64,000 bases of DNA from Mucilaginibacter ginsenosidivorax. Its GTDB lineage: Bacteria > Bacteroidota > Bacteroidia > Sphingobacteriales > Sphingobacteriaceae. This document shows, in pieces, positions 27,795 to 38,900 of this stretch (the first letter of the stretch is position 1; each line of letters starts with the position of its first letter). The notes beneath the pieces are model-generated. The model was not told the origin of the DNA. It saw only the letters and a program-made list of their open reading frames with translations, and ran no database searches. The position numbers were made by a program, and so were the translations under genes. The stretch covers positions 5,890,001 to 5,954,000 of the forward strand of contig NZ_CP042437.1 in NCBI RefSeq assembly GCF_007971525.1. Direction: 5' to 3'.

Positions 27795-27957
27795 GATAAT
27801 GTTTGTTGTTGAAAAATAGTTAAGAAAATCCAGATCATAATGTTGGATGAGTGTACAGAACCGGCACATAAGTGTTGTTTTAAATGTTAAAGGATATAGA
27901 TAAATTGAAACCGAAAAAATGTACTACTTTTAATTGCCGATTACCAACAGCCAACCC

Positions 27958-28947
27958 ATGCCTGATATAACTTTAAAAAGACTTGCCGAGATGCTTAATT
28001 TAAGTATCTCAACAGTTTCGCGGGCACTTAAAGATCATCCGGATATTTCAAAAGAAACCAGGCAAAAGGTTAAAGAGCTTGCTGCCGTTGCCGAATACGA
28101 ACCAAATACCTACGCCATTAACCTGCGGACCAACCAAAGCAAGGAACTGGCAGTAATTATACCCACCATTGCTAATGATTTTTACCAGTCATTCATCAGC
28201 TCACTCGAAGAAGAAGTGCGGCTGTATGGTTATTCGTTAATGATGTTGCAATCTGGCGACGACCCGCTGATAGAGCAGCAAAATCTTAAAAGGTGCAGAC
28301 AGGGGAGGGTTTCGGGCATATTTATTTCTGTAACTACCAAAACCACAGATATAGGCAACTTTTATAAACAAGGCGATCATCCAATCCCAATTGTTTTTTT
28401 TGATAAAGTGCCGGCAGCAGAAAGTTGTATAAAAATATGCGTTGATGATGTAATGGCAGCCGCCATAGCCGCTAAAACACTGATAGCCAAAAACAAGCTA
28501 AACATCCTTGGCGTTTTTGGAAATGAAGAGCTATCCATCACCAAAAAAAGACTAAGCGCTTTCACCGAAACATTGAGGGTGGCAAATGCCGAAGTTAGGT
28601 TAGCCATTTATCACGCAGGCTCAATAAATGAATCTTTTGAGGTTGTCATGAGTAAGTTAGCCCGGCAACAGCCCGATGCCATATTTTGCATGAGCGACGA
28701 GATATTGATAGGGGTGATGAAAGCTGTGCAAACCTTACAGTTAAGGGTACCTGATGACGTAGGTATTATAGCTATAAGTGAAGGCCAGGTGCCCACATTT
28801 TATTATCCGCAAATTACCTATATTGAAACCAGCGGCTTTAAACTGGCAAAAAGTGCTTTTGTAAAAATGATGGCATGCATAGCCGGAAATACCGGGACAC
28901 ATGAGATCAAAATTAACTCCACTCTGGTAGAGGGAGGTTCGCTTTAA
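27958..28947 (+). CDS. LacI family transcriptional regulator
   Basis: The 329-residue protein has the LacI helix-turn-helix at its N-terminus (ITLKRLAEMLNLSISTVSRALKDHPDISKETR, with the hinge to about residue 60). A periplasmic-binding-protein-like effector domain follows (NDFYQSFISSLEEEV, ISVTTK, VFFDKVP, ILGVFGNEELS). ATG 27958 is preferred over an upstream in-frame TTG, since it places the helix-turn-helix at the usual position. It is divergent from the DUF6377-MFS-amylosucrase genes, with a LacI-type palindrome in between. It probably represses them and responds to a sugar or sugar phosphate. Confidence 0.9.
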   Translation: MPDITLKRLAEMLNLSISTVSRALKDHPDISKETRQKVKELAAVAEYEPNTYAINLRTNQSKELAVIIPTIANDFYQSFISSLEEEVRLYGYSLMMLQSGDDPLIEQQNLKRCRQGRVSGIFISVTTKTTDIGNFYKQGDHPIPIVFFDKVPAAESCIKICVDDVMAAAIAAKTLIAKNKLNILGVFGNEELSITKKRLSAFTETLRVANAEVRLAIYHAGSINESFEVVMSKLARQQPDAIFCMSDEILIGVMKAVQTLQLRVPDDVGIIAISEGQVPTFYYPQITYIETSGFKLAKSAFVKMMACIAGNTGTHEIKINSTLVEGGSL

Positions 28948-29182
28948 CAGGCTGTAGCGGCAGTGCTAATACACCGGTAGGGTTTAATAATGTTAATAAA
29001 GTAAGCCGTAAAGACTGCTCCTTTATATATCTTTGAGATATAAACCCGTAATTTCAATTTCATAGTAGTAAAATAAAAGAAAACCTGTACCGGAGTTGTT
29101 TTTATACGGTTACAGTTTACGTGAATATTGCTCCGTGAAGGGCTGGTTAACCAATTTGTTTAAACCTTTGAATTATATAAGC

Positions 29183-30793
29183 ATGAAGTATTTTTTCTGT
29201 TTCTTATTGTTAATAACTTCTTTGTCAACATTTGCATCTGATACAACAAATAATTTACTTGAAGAATTAAAAACCGAGATTGGAAAAAAAAGCACATATG
29301 AGCACACTAAAGAGTTGCGGATTAATAAGCTGAAACTATACAGATCGAGGCTATCCAAAAATGATTATGACGCCCAGTTTTCTACATTAAACAGTATTTA
29401 CAGCGAGTATAAGGGTTACCAGTTTGATTCGGCCTATGTTTATGTGGATAAGATGATAGCCTTAAGTAAGCAGCGGGGCGATAAGCAGGGGGAGTATTAT
29501 AGCTATGTAAAAATGGCATTCATCCTGCTGTCGTCGGGCATGTTTCATGAAGCTTTTGACTATTTGCACAAGGTTGATGTTAAGGTTTTGGAGAATCCGG
29601 CCAAAATTGACTATTATTTTTTTTTGGGCAGGTGTTATTACGATATAGCTAATTATAGCAACGATAAATATTTTACGCCCGGTTACATTACAGCCGGTAA
29701 CAAATCTATTGATTCGGCAATATCTTTTTGCGGCGACGATTTTGTGAGCCGTAATTACCTGTTGGGTTTACAAAAACTACAGGAGCGTAACTACATTCAG
29801 GGTAAAATTTGGTTTGGCAAGCTGCTTGAAAAAGATATGGTGATAACCATGCACTTAAGAGCAATGGTTTCCTGCTCATTGGGGATGATTTACTTACAGG
29901 ATAATCAAAAAGAAGAGGGCATTAACCTGATGATTCAATCAGCCATCGCCGATATTAAATCATCTACCCGAGAAACGGTTGCACTTTATACCTTGGCCGA
30001 TCTTTTATATAAAGAGGGCAATATAAAAGATGCTTACAGCTTTATACAATTGGCTAAAGAAGATGCCGATTTTTATGGCGCAAGGCAGCGAAAAATACAA
30101 ATTGGGTCGATTTTACCAATTATAGCCGCCGCCGAACTCAATAATTCGGAACACCAAAAGAACCGCTTCCTTGTACTGCTGCTTACATTAACTGCCCTGG
30201 CATTGTTAGTAGTGTTTTTCCTGGTGATGATTGTAAAACAACTGAAAAAACTAAAAGCTAAAGAAAAGATAATTGAAGGGAAAAATGTACAGCTTAACGA
30301 TATAAACGGTAAGCTGCTGGTTGACGCCAAAATTAAGGAAGAATATATCGGGCAGTTTTTTAAAGCGATATCGGGATATATATTAAAGCTTGAGAACCTG
30401 AAGGTATCTATCGAGGCCAAAATATCGATGAAAAAGTATGATGCCATTACCTCGCTTATCAACAATATAGATATTAAAAAAGAGCGTGAGAGTTTATACT
30501 ATAGTTTTGACCATATTTTTGTGAAAATATTTCCAAATTTTATCAATGTATTTAACAGTCTGTTTGACGAAAAAGATCAGATTTGGCCGCAGGAGGATGA
30601 GTTATTGAACACCGATTTAAGAATATTCGCGCTTATCAGAATGGGTATTGCCGATAACGATACTATTGCAAAAATATTAGAATATTCTGTGAATACCATC
30701 TACGTTTATAAAATGCGCATCAAAGCCAAATCATTACACCCCGAACAATTTGAGCAACGCATCATGAATATCAAACCTTTTGACATCAGCTAA
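29183..30793 (+). CDS. TPR/DUF6377 membrane regulator, SusR-like layout
   Basis: The protein is 536 residues from ATG 29183; the open frame runs further up to a TTG, but the ATG begins a proper signal peptide (ending TFASD). A long helical region with TPR-like repeats (about 60-340) should lie in the periplasm. It is followed by one membrane helix (FLVLLLTLTALALLVVFFLV), a coiled linker and the DUF6377/LuxR-like helix-turn-helix output at the C-terminus. This architecture is used in Bacteroidota to sense sugars outside and bind DNA inside. It lies 500 bases upstream of the SusC gene on the same strand and probably controls that operon. Confidence 0.82.
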   Translation: MKYFFCFLLLITSLSTFASDTTNNLLEELKTEIGKKSTYEHTKELRINKLKLYRSRLSKNDYDAQFSTLNSIYSEYKGYQFDSAYVYVDKMIALSKQRGDKQGEYYSYVKMAFILLSSGMFHEAFDYLHKVDVKVLENPAKIDYYFFLGRCYYDIANYSNDKYFTPGYITAGNKSIDSAISFCGDDFVSRNYLLGLQKLQERNYIQGKIWFGKLLEKDMVITMHLRAMVSCSLGMIYLQDNQKEEGINLMIQSAIADIKSSTRETVALYTLADLLYKEGNIKDAYSFIQLAKEDADFYGARQRKIQIGSILPIIAAAELNNSEHQKNRFLVLLLTLTALALLVVFFLVMIVKQLKKLKAKEKIIEGKNVQLNDINGKLLVDAKIKEEYIGQFFKAISGYILKLENLKVSIEAKISMKKYDAITSLINNIDIKKERESLYYSFDHIFVKIFPNFINVFNSLFDEKDQIWPQEDELLNTDLRIFALIRMGIADNDTIAKILEYSVNTIYVYKMRIKAKSLHPEQFEQRIMNIKPFDIS

Positions 30794-31294
30794 TTTTTTG
30801 ATGCTTCAATATTCATTTATAAAGTTTGAAAAGTAGTTTTTAGATAATTTAGTACCGGATTTTGTTAAAATAGAGGTAATAAAAACTTTATATTTTTTAC
30901 CACTTGAGTTTTTTTAATTATCTGATAATTAGGTATTTGAAAAATAAAAACGTCGAAAATATTTATATAAATTTAAAATTATATACATTTTACCAATCTT
31001 GTGTCCCACATCACATTTTTCTACTGCTTTAATAACTAAATTGCATAAGATTTTCAGGTGTAATATTATAAACCATTACATTTTCAGTAGCAGGTATTGT
31101 TAGTTAAGTTCTCAGGTGAATCCGAGTTAATTGGTTTTAAACGAGATTTTTTAATGTTTAATTAAGTATTTTTACCAAGGTCTCGATTAAAAAAATACTT
31201 TAAGATATGCCGGCGACTAATTGAGGGGTTATTTTGTCAAACCAAAAAAGTCTAAACCAGTTAATTAAACCAATTCAACTAAATCTCAGTAATT
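30794..31294 (+). other. AT-rich leader and promoter region of the SusC gene
   Basis: About 500 bases hold no open frame of note. The stretch is very AT-rich and contains the promoter and probably a long leader for the SusC/SusD operon. I see no clear -7 box, riboswitch or terminator in it. Confidence 0.5.
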
Positions 31295-34273
31295 ATGCAA
31301 TTTAAACACTTACTCAAAGTATGTTTCTTTGCTGTATTTCTCTTTTTCTCAGCCGCAGTAATGGCTCAGAATAAAGTTATTACAGGAAAAGTAACTGACA
31401 AGAAAGATGGATCAGCACTTCCGGGAGTATCGGTAACCGCCGTAGGCGCTACGGGTGGCGCCATTACAACCGCAGATGGTGATTACAAATTATCTGTTGC
31501 CGGTAACGTTACCGCAATTAAATTCTCCTACATTGGCTACGTTGGCCAAACGGTAAACCTCGATGGCCGCACATCTATTAATGTAAGCCTTGAAACTACA
31601 AGCAGATCATTAAATGAAGTAGTTGTAATTGGCTATGGTACCCAGAAGGTAAAAGACGCAACAGGTTCTGTGGCATCTATTGGCACTAAAGACTTTAACA
31701 AAGGTGTTATTTCAACTCCTGATCAATTGCTGCAAGGGCGTATTGCCGGCGTTACAGTAACCCAGTCAAGCGGTGAGCCTGGTGGAGGAGCTTCTATCAA
31801 TATCCGCGGTACCGGGTCAATAAGGGCCGGTAATGATCCGTTGTATGTAATTGATGGTGTGCCTGTATCAAATGATACTTATGCTGCCTCAAGCGGTTCA
31901 AGCCCTATTGGTATGTCATCTGCAAGGAATCCGCTATCATTTTTGAACCCTAACGATATCGAAAACATCTCTATATTAAAGGATGCATCGGCTTCGGCAA
32001 TTTACGGTTCACGTGGCGCCAACGGTGTGGTATTAATTACCACCAGGAAAGGCCGTAAAGGACAAGGTATCCAGTTTTCAGAAAATACTTCATTAAGTAC
32101 CACTGCAAGCCGTTATGATATCCTGAATGGCCCCGACTTTTTGAAGGCTGTTGCCGGTGTGGGCGCTGATGCTAATGCCATTAACAAAGGTGCAAATACC
32201 AACTGGCAGGATCAGATTTTCCGCAAATCCGTTTCGCAAACCATAAACCTTGGTTTTGGCGGTGCTAAAGATGGTTTTAGCTACAGGGCCTCGTTTGGTT
32301 ACGATGACCAAAACGGTGTCATCAAAAAATCCGGCTTAAAACGTTTAACCGGTCACTTAAACGCCAACCAGTCGTTATTTAAAGATGTAGTAAAATTAGA
32401 CCTTACGTTGGCAGGTTCAAATGTGAAAAATCAATATGCCCCGGTAACCAACGATGCTGGTTTCCAGGGTAGTTTAATTGGCGCTACAATTGGCCTTAAC
32501 CCAACCTACCCGATTAAGAATGCTGACGGTACTTATTACTTTGACGGCAGTAACCTTAACCCGGTTGATATGTTGAATAACACTTATGACAGCGACAATA
32601 TTAACAGGTTACTCAGCAACATAGGCATCACTGTAAAACTGGCCAAAGGCTTAAGCTACCGCGGTACTTTTGGTAACGACTATTCGCTGGCAAAACGCAC
32701 TACCTTTTATGACCCAACTATTCAGGGTTATACAAGCAGCAGCACCATCAGGGGCAAAACAGTTCCTTCAATTTCCGGAATTGGCCAGGGTGATTTGCAA
32801 ACTGTGAAATTGAGCAGCCAGATCACTGAGCAAACCTTAACCTACGAAAAGAAATGGAGCGATAACAGTTCATTTACAATTTTAGGCGGTTATTCATACC
32901 AGGTATTCAACAACAAAAGCCTTATTGATATCAGAACCCAAACCTCTACAAAAAACGTATTGGTTAAAAATATGAATGATTTTAAAGACAGGTTTCCTCT
33001 TTTTGGTGATACAACCAAGTCTGAACTGCAATCATATTATGCAAGGTTAAATTATTCCTATAAAGACAAGTATTTATTGACTGCTACAGTACGTACCGAT
33101 GGGTCATCTAAATTCGGTGCGAACCATAAATATGCTACTTTCCCGGCTTTGGCACTTAAATGGAAAATCATTAATGAAAGTTTTGCTCCTAAAAGCTTAT
33201 TTGATGATTTAAGCTTGCGCTTAAATTACGGTAAAACAGGTAACCAGGAATTCCCGGCTTATCAGTCGTTGTCTGTATTCCAGACAGATTTGGCAGGCAA
33301 CAGCAGCCAGCTTTACTTCCCTAACCCTAACTTGAAATGGGAAACAACCACTGCTTACGGCGCTGGTATTGATTTCACAATCGTTGGCGGCCGTTTATCA
33401 GGTACTGTTGATTACTTTAACAAAAGCACTAAAGATCTTTTGTTTTTCAATGCATTCCCGCAACCAACGGCAGCTCCCGGTATCTGGATCAACTTACCAG
33501 GAAACGTTATTAACAAAGGTTTAGAGATAGGCTTAAACCTTGAAGCAGTTAAAGGTCCAAAATTCCAATGGGATGTTAATTATAACATGACGTTCCTGAA
33601 AAACAATGTTCAGAACTTTACAGGTCGTGTTGTACAAACAGGTGCTATCAACGGCCAGGGCCTTTCTGGCGCGTTCTCGCAGGTTATCCAAAACGGCTAT
33701 CCATTGTTCACATTTAAAGTGGCCCAATACAACGGGTTAGATAAAGATGGTTTTGGTATTTATCCTAATGGTATTGACGTGCAGACTTTGCAGGGCAGCG
33801 CGCTTCCTAAGTTTACCGCCAGCTTAACCAATAACTTTACTTATGGCAACTGGAATTTAAGCGTTTTCTTAAACGCGGTTACCGGTTTCTACGTGTATGA
33901 TAACACAGCCAATGCTTACTTCTACAGAGGTAGCTTGCTTACTGGCCACAACGTATCGCGTGATGTTGCTTTCACCAACGAAAATCCGTTAAACTCTGGG
34001 CAGGTATCAACCCGTTGGTTAGAAAAAGGCGACTTTTTACGTGTATCAAACGTTAACCTTGGTTATACATTCCCTATCAAAAACAGCAAGATATTTAAAA
34101 CGCTTAGGTTTAGCTTAACCGGACAAAACCTGGCTTTAATTACAGGCTACAAAGGACTTGATCCCGAAATTAACGTTAACAAACAAATTAACAACGTGCC
34201 ATCAAGAGGTATTGATTATACCGGCTATCCAAAGGCACGTACCTACACTTTTGGAATTAATGCAGGATTTTAA
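31295..34273 (+). CDS. SusC/RagA-type TonB-linked outer-membrane transporter
   Basis: The 992-residue protein has a signal peptide (ending VMAQN) and a carboxypeptidase-regulatory-like domain at about 28-105 (ITGKVTDKKDGSALPGVSV). The SusC-type junction LNEVVVIGYGTQK is followed by the plug (LLQGRIAGVTVTQ, IRGTGSI, DGVPVS, ILKDASASAIYGSRGANGVVLITT) and a large barrel. No N-terminal STN domain is seen, so control by a trans-envelope anti-sigma system is unlikely. With its SusD partner it would import an oligosaccharide or other large nutrient. No glycoside hydrolase gene follows, so the substrate is unclear. SusD starts 11 bases after its stop. Confidence 0.93.
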   Translation: MQFKHLLKVCFFAVFLFFSAAVMAQNKVITGKVTDKKDGSALPGVSVTAVGATGGAITTADGDYKLSVAGNVTAIKFSYIGYVGQTVNLDGRTSINVSLETTSRSLNEVVVIGYGTQKVKDATGSVASIGTKDFNKGVISTPDQLLQGRIAGVTVTQSSGEPGGGASINIRGTGSIRAGNDPLYVIDGVPVSNDTYAASSGSSPIGMSSARNPLSFLNPNDIENISILKDASASAIYGSRGANGVVLITTRKGRKGQGIQFSENTSLSTTASRYDILNGPDFLKAVAGVGADANAINKGANTNWQDQIFRKSVSQTINLGFGGAKDGFSYRASFGYDDQNGVIKKSGLKRLTGHLNANQSLFKDVVKLDLTLAGSNVKNQYAPVTNDAGFQGSLIGATIGLNPTYPIKNADGTYYFDGSNLNPVDMLNNTYDSDNINRLLSNIGITVKLAKGLSYRGTFGNDYSLAKRTTFYDPTIQGYTSSSTIRGKTVPSISGIGQGDLQTVKLSSQITEQTLTYEKKWSDNSSFTILGGYSYQVFNNKSLIDIRTQTSTKNVLVKNMNDFKDRFPLFGDTTKSELQSYYARLNYSYKDKYLLTATVRTDGSSKFGANHKYATFPALALKWKIINESFAPKSLFDDLSLRLNYGKTGNQEFPAYQSLSVFQTDLAGNSSQLYFPNPNLKWETTTAYGAGIDFTIVGGRLSGTVDYFNKSTKDLLFFNAFPQPTAAPGIWINLPGNVINKGLEIGLNLEAVKGPKFQWDVNYNMTFLKNNVQNFTGRVVQTGAINGQGLSGAFSQVIQNGYPLFTFKVAQYNGLDKDGFGIYPNGIDVQTLQGSALPKFTASLTNNFTYGNWNLSVFLNAVTGFYVYDNTANAYFYRGSLLTGHNVSRDVAFTNENPLNSGQVSTRWLEKGDFLRVSNVNLGYTFPIKNSKIFKTLRFSLTGQNLALITGYKGLDPEINVNKQINNVPSRGIDYTGYPKARTYTFGINAGF

Positions 34274-34283
34274 AAATATTGAT

Positions 34284-35831
34284 ATGAAAAAATTAACAAT
34301 AAAAATTGGAACAACCTGCCTGGCAGCACTTGTGCTTGCCTCAATGAGTTGTACAAAACTGAATGAAAAGGTTTATGGTTCAAAGGAAGTTAGGGCGGCA
34401 AGTAATGGATCTTCTGGCGACCTTGGTGGCGTATACTCGCAATTAAACGGACAATCAAACCAGGCCAATACTTACGCATTGCAAGAGCACCCAACAGACG
34501 AAATGATGGGCCCTACAAGGGGAACTGACTGGGGCGATTTTGGAACATGGCGTAAATTGCACACGCATACCTGGGATGCCTTCCACAACCAGGTAAATGA
34601 TACCTGGGACGAGTTGAACACAGGTGTTTACCGCGCCACACAGGTTATCAATGCATCTGGCGTAACCAACCAGGTAAAAGGCGAAGCCAGCTTTTTAAGG
34701 GCTTACTTTATGTTTGAAGTAGTTGACCTTTATGGCCAGGCACCTTTCAGAGATCCAGCTGGCTCGGTAGATGCAATACCTACAGTTTATAACCGTAGCG
34801 CAGCAACAGATTTTATAATTAAAGATCTGGAATTTGCAGAAGCTAATCTTGGCACACCAACCGACATTGGCCATGCCGGTAAAGCCGCTGCACAGGCGCT
34901 TTTGGCCAAGGTTTACCTTAATAAAGCTGTATACAAAGCAACAACCGTTGGCGGTCCGTTTACTTTTGATGCTGCGGATATGAACAAAGTAATAGGCTAT
35001 TGCAACGCGGTAACTGCCGCAGGTTTTCATTTAAATGGCCCTGGTAAATACTTTGATAACTTTTCATGGGATAACACCACATTAAGTACCGAGATCATCT
35101 TCGGCCGTATTAATACCTCTACAAATGCGCCGGCAAATACCCACAACCGTTGGAGAATGGGTATGCACTACAACCAAAGCCCAAGCAGCTGGAACGGTTT
35201 TACAACCCTTGCCGATTTTTATCACAGCTTTGAGGCCAGCGATGAGCGTATTGGTGGTACTTATCCAAAATTAACCGAATACAATGGTTTAAGAACTGGT
35301 TTCCTTATCGGCCAGCAATACGGTCCGGGCAATGTTGCCTTAAAACAACGTGGTGGTCAGCCATTGATTTTTACTCCGGATGTTAACTTAAATTACTCAA
35401 CCGAGGCACAAGGTATCAGGGTTATTAAATATTTCCCTCAGCCTAAACCTGATGGTTCTGTAAATGATGATTATGCAACTAATACATACATCCTTTTACG
35501 TTACTCTGATGTACTATTAATGAAAGCTGAAGCTATTATGCGTGGCGGTACCGATCCTAACGGCCAAACAGCTTTGGGTATTGTTAATAATTTAAGAACA
35601 ACACGTGGCGCAACTGCATTGGGCTCATTAACAGCAGCCAATTTATTGGCCGAACGTGGCCGCGAACTGTATTATGAAGGATGGAGAAGGAATGACCTTA
35701 TCCGTTTCGAAAAATTCAATGACCCGGTTGATCAACGCCCTAACAAAACCGATAAAACAAGAACTTTATACCCTATTCCTCAGCGTGCTGTGGATACCAA
35801 TCCTAACCTTAAACAAAACGCAGGTTATTAA
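34284..35831 (+). CDS. SusD/RagB family nutrient-binding lipoprotein
   Basis: The 515-residue lipoprotein has lipobox LASMSC and the SusD fold. It has an N-terminal TPR-like part (WDELNTGVYRATQVINASG, GEASFLRAYFMFEVVDLYGQAPF) and the C-terminal RagB region (LLRYSDVLLMKAEAIMRGG, LLAERGRELYYEGWRRNDLIRF, LYPIPQRAVDTNPNLKQN). It caps the SusC barrel and binds the ligand at the cell surface. ATG 34284 is taken because it begins the lipoprotein signal; the open frame extends back into susC. A strong terminator hairpin follows at 35861-35887. Confidence 0.93.
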   Translation: MKKLTIKIGTTCLAALVLASMSCTKLNEKVYGSKEVRAASNGSSGDLGGVYSQLNGQSNQANTYALQEHPTDEMMGPTRGTDWGDFGTWRKLHTHTWDAFHNQVNDTWDELNTGVYRATQVINASGVTNQVKGEASFLRAYFMFEVVDLYGQAPFRDPAGSVDAIPTVYNRSAATDFIIKDLEFAEANLGTPTDIGHAGKAAAQALLAKVYLNKAVYKATTVGGPFTFDAADMNKVIGYCNAVTAAGFHLNGPGKYFDNFSWDNTTLSTEIIFGRINTSTNAPANTHNRWRMGMHYNQSPSSWNGFTTLADFYHSFEASDERIGGTYPKLTEYNGLRTGFLIGQQYGPGNVALKQRGGQPLIFTPDVNLNYSTEAQGIRVIKYFPQPKPDGSVNDDYATNTYILLRYSDVLLMKAEAIMRGGTDPNGQTALGIVNNLRTTRGATALGSLTAANLLAERGRELYYEGWRRNDLIRFEKFNDPVDQRPNKTDKTRTLYPIPQRAVDTNPNLKQNAGY

Positions 35832-35860
35832 TATATTGGGGTTTATTTGATTTATAACAG

Positions 35861-35895
35861 AACGTAGCGGAAAATTTCCGCTACGTTTGTTTTTT
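35861..35895 (+). terminator. intrinsic terminator after susD
   Basis: A 13-bp perfect inverted repeat (35861-35873 and 35875-35887, AACGTAGCGGAAA type) is followed by a T-rich tail. It lies between the SusD stop and the start of the first FG-GAP lipoprotein, so it should reduce or regulate read-through to the two downstream genes. Confidence 0.75.
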
Positions 35896-35904
35896 GCCAA
35901 TTAT

Positions 35905-38900
35905 ATGATGCTATTTAAAAAGTGGTCTTTTGTTTTTGCAGGAATTTTTCTATTATGGAGCTGTAACGGTGGTCAAAAAAACACGTTGTTTTCGTTACAA
36001 CCCAATGATGAAACAGGCATAACTTTTATAAACCAGTTAACCGATAAGGACCGTACCAATGTATTTAGCTACCGTAATTATTATAACGGCGGCGGCGTTG
36101 CTATTGGCGATGTTAATAACGATGGGCTTAATGACGTTTACCTCACTTCAAATACCGGGGGCAACCAGCTTTTTATAAACAAAGGCAACTGGAAATTTGA
36201 AAATGCTACGGCCAAAGCTGGGGTGAAAGGCACCAAATACTGGAGCACCGGCGCAACTATGGTTGACATTAATGGTGATGGATGGCTGGATATTTATGTT
36301 TGCCACAGCGGCAACGCCCGTGGCAAAGAAAAAGGGAACGAATTATTTATTAACCAGCACGATGGTACGTTTAAGGAAGAGGCCGAAAAATATGGCCTGG
36401 TAGATAATGGATTATCAACCCAGGCCATATTTTTTGACTATGATAACGACGGCGACCTGGATTGCTTTGTGTTGAATAACTCATTCAGGCCAATTGGCTC
36501 TTTTGATTTTAGCAAAAACCTGCGCGAGGTTGTCGACCCCTTGGGTGGTGCCCGCCTGTATCGTAATGACGGCGGCCATTTTACCAACGTAACACAACAG
36601 GCCGGTATTTTTTCAAGCGATATAGGGTTTGGCCTTGGCGTATCTGTGGCCGATGTTAACCAGGATGGTTACCCTGATATTTATGTATCTAACGATTTTT
36701 TTGAACGCGATTACCTCTACATTAACCAAAAAAACGGAACGTTTAAAGAGGATATCCAAAATGAGACCGGCCACCTGAGCCTGGCCTCGATGGGATCGGA
36801 CATTGCCGATATTAATAACGATGGGCAGTATGATATTTTTACTACCGAGATGCTGCCCGAAGGCGATAAGCGCCTCAAAAAAATGACCTCGTTTGAATCG
36901 TACGATGTAATCAAGGCCAAACAGCACGATGGTTATTACAATCAGTATATGCAAAACTGCCTGCAGGTAAATAATGGCGACGGAACATTTTCCGAAACTG
37001 CTTTTTACTCGGGTATAGCCGCTACCGACTGGAGCTGGGGAGCGTTGATGTTTGATATGGATAACGACGGCTGGAAAGATATTTTCATCTCCAACGGCAT
37101 TTACAAAGACCTTACCGATCAGGATTATATCGAATTTTTGGGCAATAGGGATAACATGGCCAAAATAGCCGAAGGTCGTAAAAAGTTTGATTTTAAGGAT
37201 TTTACAGATAAAATGGTATCAACGCCCTTGTCAAATTACGCTTATCTCAATAACCACAACCTTACATTTAGCAATAAAGCTGCCGATTTTGGTTTAGATA
37301 AGCCATCCTTCAGCAACGGCGCCGCCTATGCCGATCTGGATAACGATGGCGATAACGACCTGGTGGTTAATAACGTAAACATGCCTGTATACGTTTATAA
37401 AAGTAATGCCGAAAAAAATGGCAATCATCATATTCAGCTAAAGCTAAAAGGTACCGGGTTAAATACCTTTGGTGTGGGCACAACCATCAAAGCCTTTATG
37501 AAAGGCAGTGCGCTTATTTACTACAACCAGCCCACCCGTGGTTTTCAAAGCTGCACATCGCCCAATTTGCTTACTATAGGTACAGGCAAATATAAACAGG
37601 TTGATTCGCTCCAGGTCATTTGGCCGGGCGGCAAATATCAGCTAATTAAAAATATTAAAGGCGATAGGGTTTATACCTGTAAGCAAACTGATGCAAATTT
37701 GAACTATAACTGGAACAAGCCGGTAGTCAAATCATTATTTGCCGATGTAACCAAAGCTGTGTTTGATAGCATCCCCAGGCATAAAGAGGATGATTTTATA
37801 GATTTTGACAACGAGCGGCTGATGCTGCAAATGTTATCAACCGAAAACCCTTACATGGCAAGCGCCGATGTAAATGGCGATGGCTTAACTGATTTTTATT
37901 TTGGCAGTTCCAAAAACGGGGCGGCGGCTATCTACATACAACAAAAAAACGGCAGCTTTAAACAAAGCATCCCCGATGATTTGGCTAAACAAAGCTACCT
38001 TGAAAATGCCGGTGCTGTATTTGCCGATTTTGATGGTGATGGCGACCAGGACCTTATCATAGGGGTAGGGGGCAATGCCGATGAAGCCGGTACGCCGGTT
38101 TATTTCCCCAGGTTTTATGAAAACGATGGCAAAGGAAACTTCCATCGTGATGCAAGCCGCACACTACATGCAGGGGTTAACGCGTCGGTGGTCATATCGG
38201 CAGATTATGATGCCGATGGCCACCCCGATTTATTTATTGGGGGCAGGAGTGTGCCCGGGCTTTATGGCTGTTCGCCAAAATCATATGTTTTTCATAACGA
38301 TGGTAATGGCCATTTTACCGATGTATCTGCCTCGGTATTAGGGCCGGATACCAAATTGGGGATGGTTACATCGGCCAAATGGGCCGACCTGGATAAAGAT
38401 GGCTACCCGGATCTGATCGTAGCCGGAAACTGGATGGGCATCCGCATTTTCAGGAACCATAAGGGCAAATTTACCGAAGATACCCAACTGGCAAATTACA
38501 AGGGCTGGTGGAGCAGCCTGGAAGTAGCCGATGTAGACGGCGATGGCCATCTGGATATTATTGGCGGCAACATTGGATTAAACTCCAAGTTCAGGGCCTC
38601 GTTTACCGAGCCTATGAAGATTTATATTAAAGATTTTGATAATAATGGCACAAAAGAATGCGTAACATCTATGTACCGCAGTGATGATGTCAGCTATGTT
38701 TTTCATATGAAACCCGATTTGGTTGGCCAACTGCCTATATTGAAAAAACGCTTTTTACAATATGTGGATTATGCAGGTAAACCTTTTAACGAGGTATTTA
38801 CCCCCGAAATGCTGGAAGGTGCCGAAATTCATGAAATGAACTTTTTGGCCTCGGCCGTATTTTTAAATAACGGCAAAAAATTCACCTGCAAATTGCTGCC

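Noticed and set aside
31009..31022. CACATCACA-like half-site upstream of SusC, considered as a Crp site
   Set aside because: Only one half-site is present, without an inverted partner at the right spacing.
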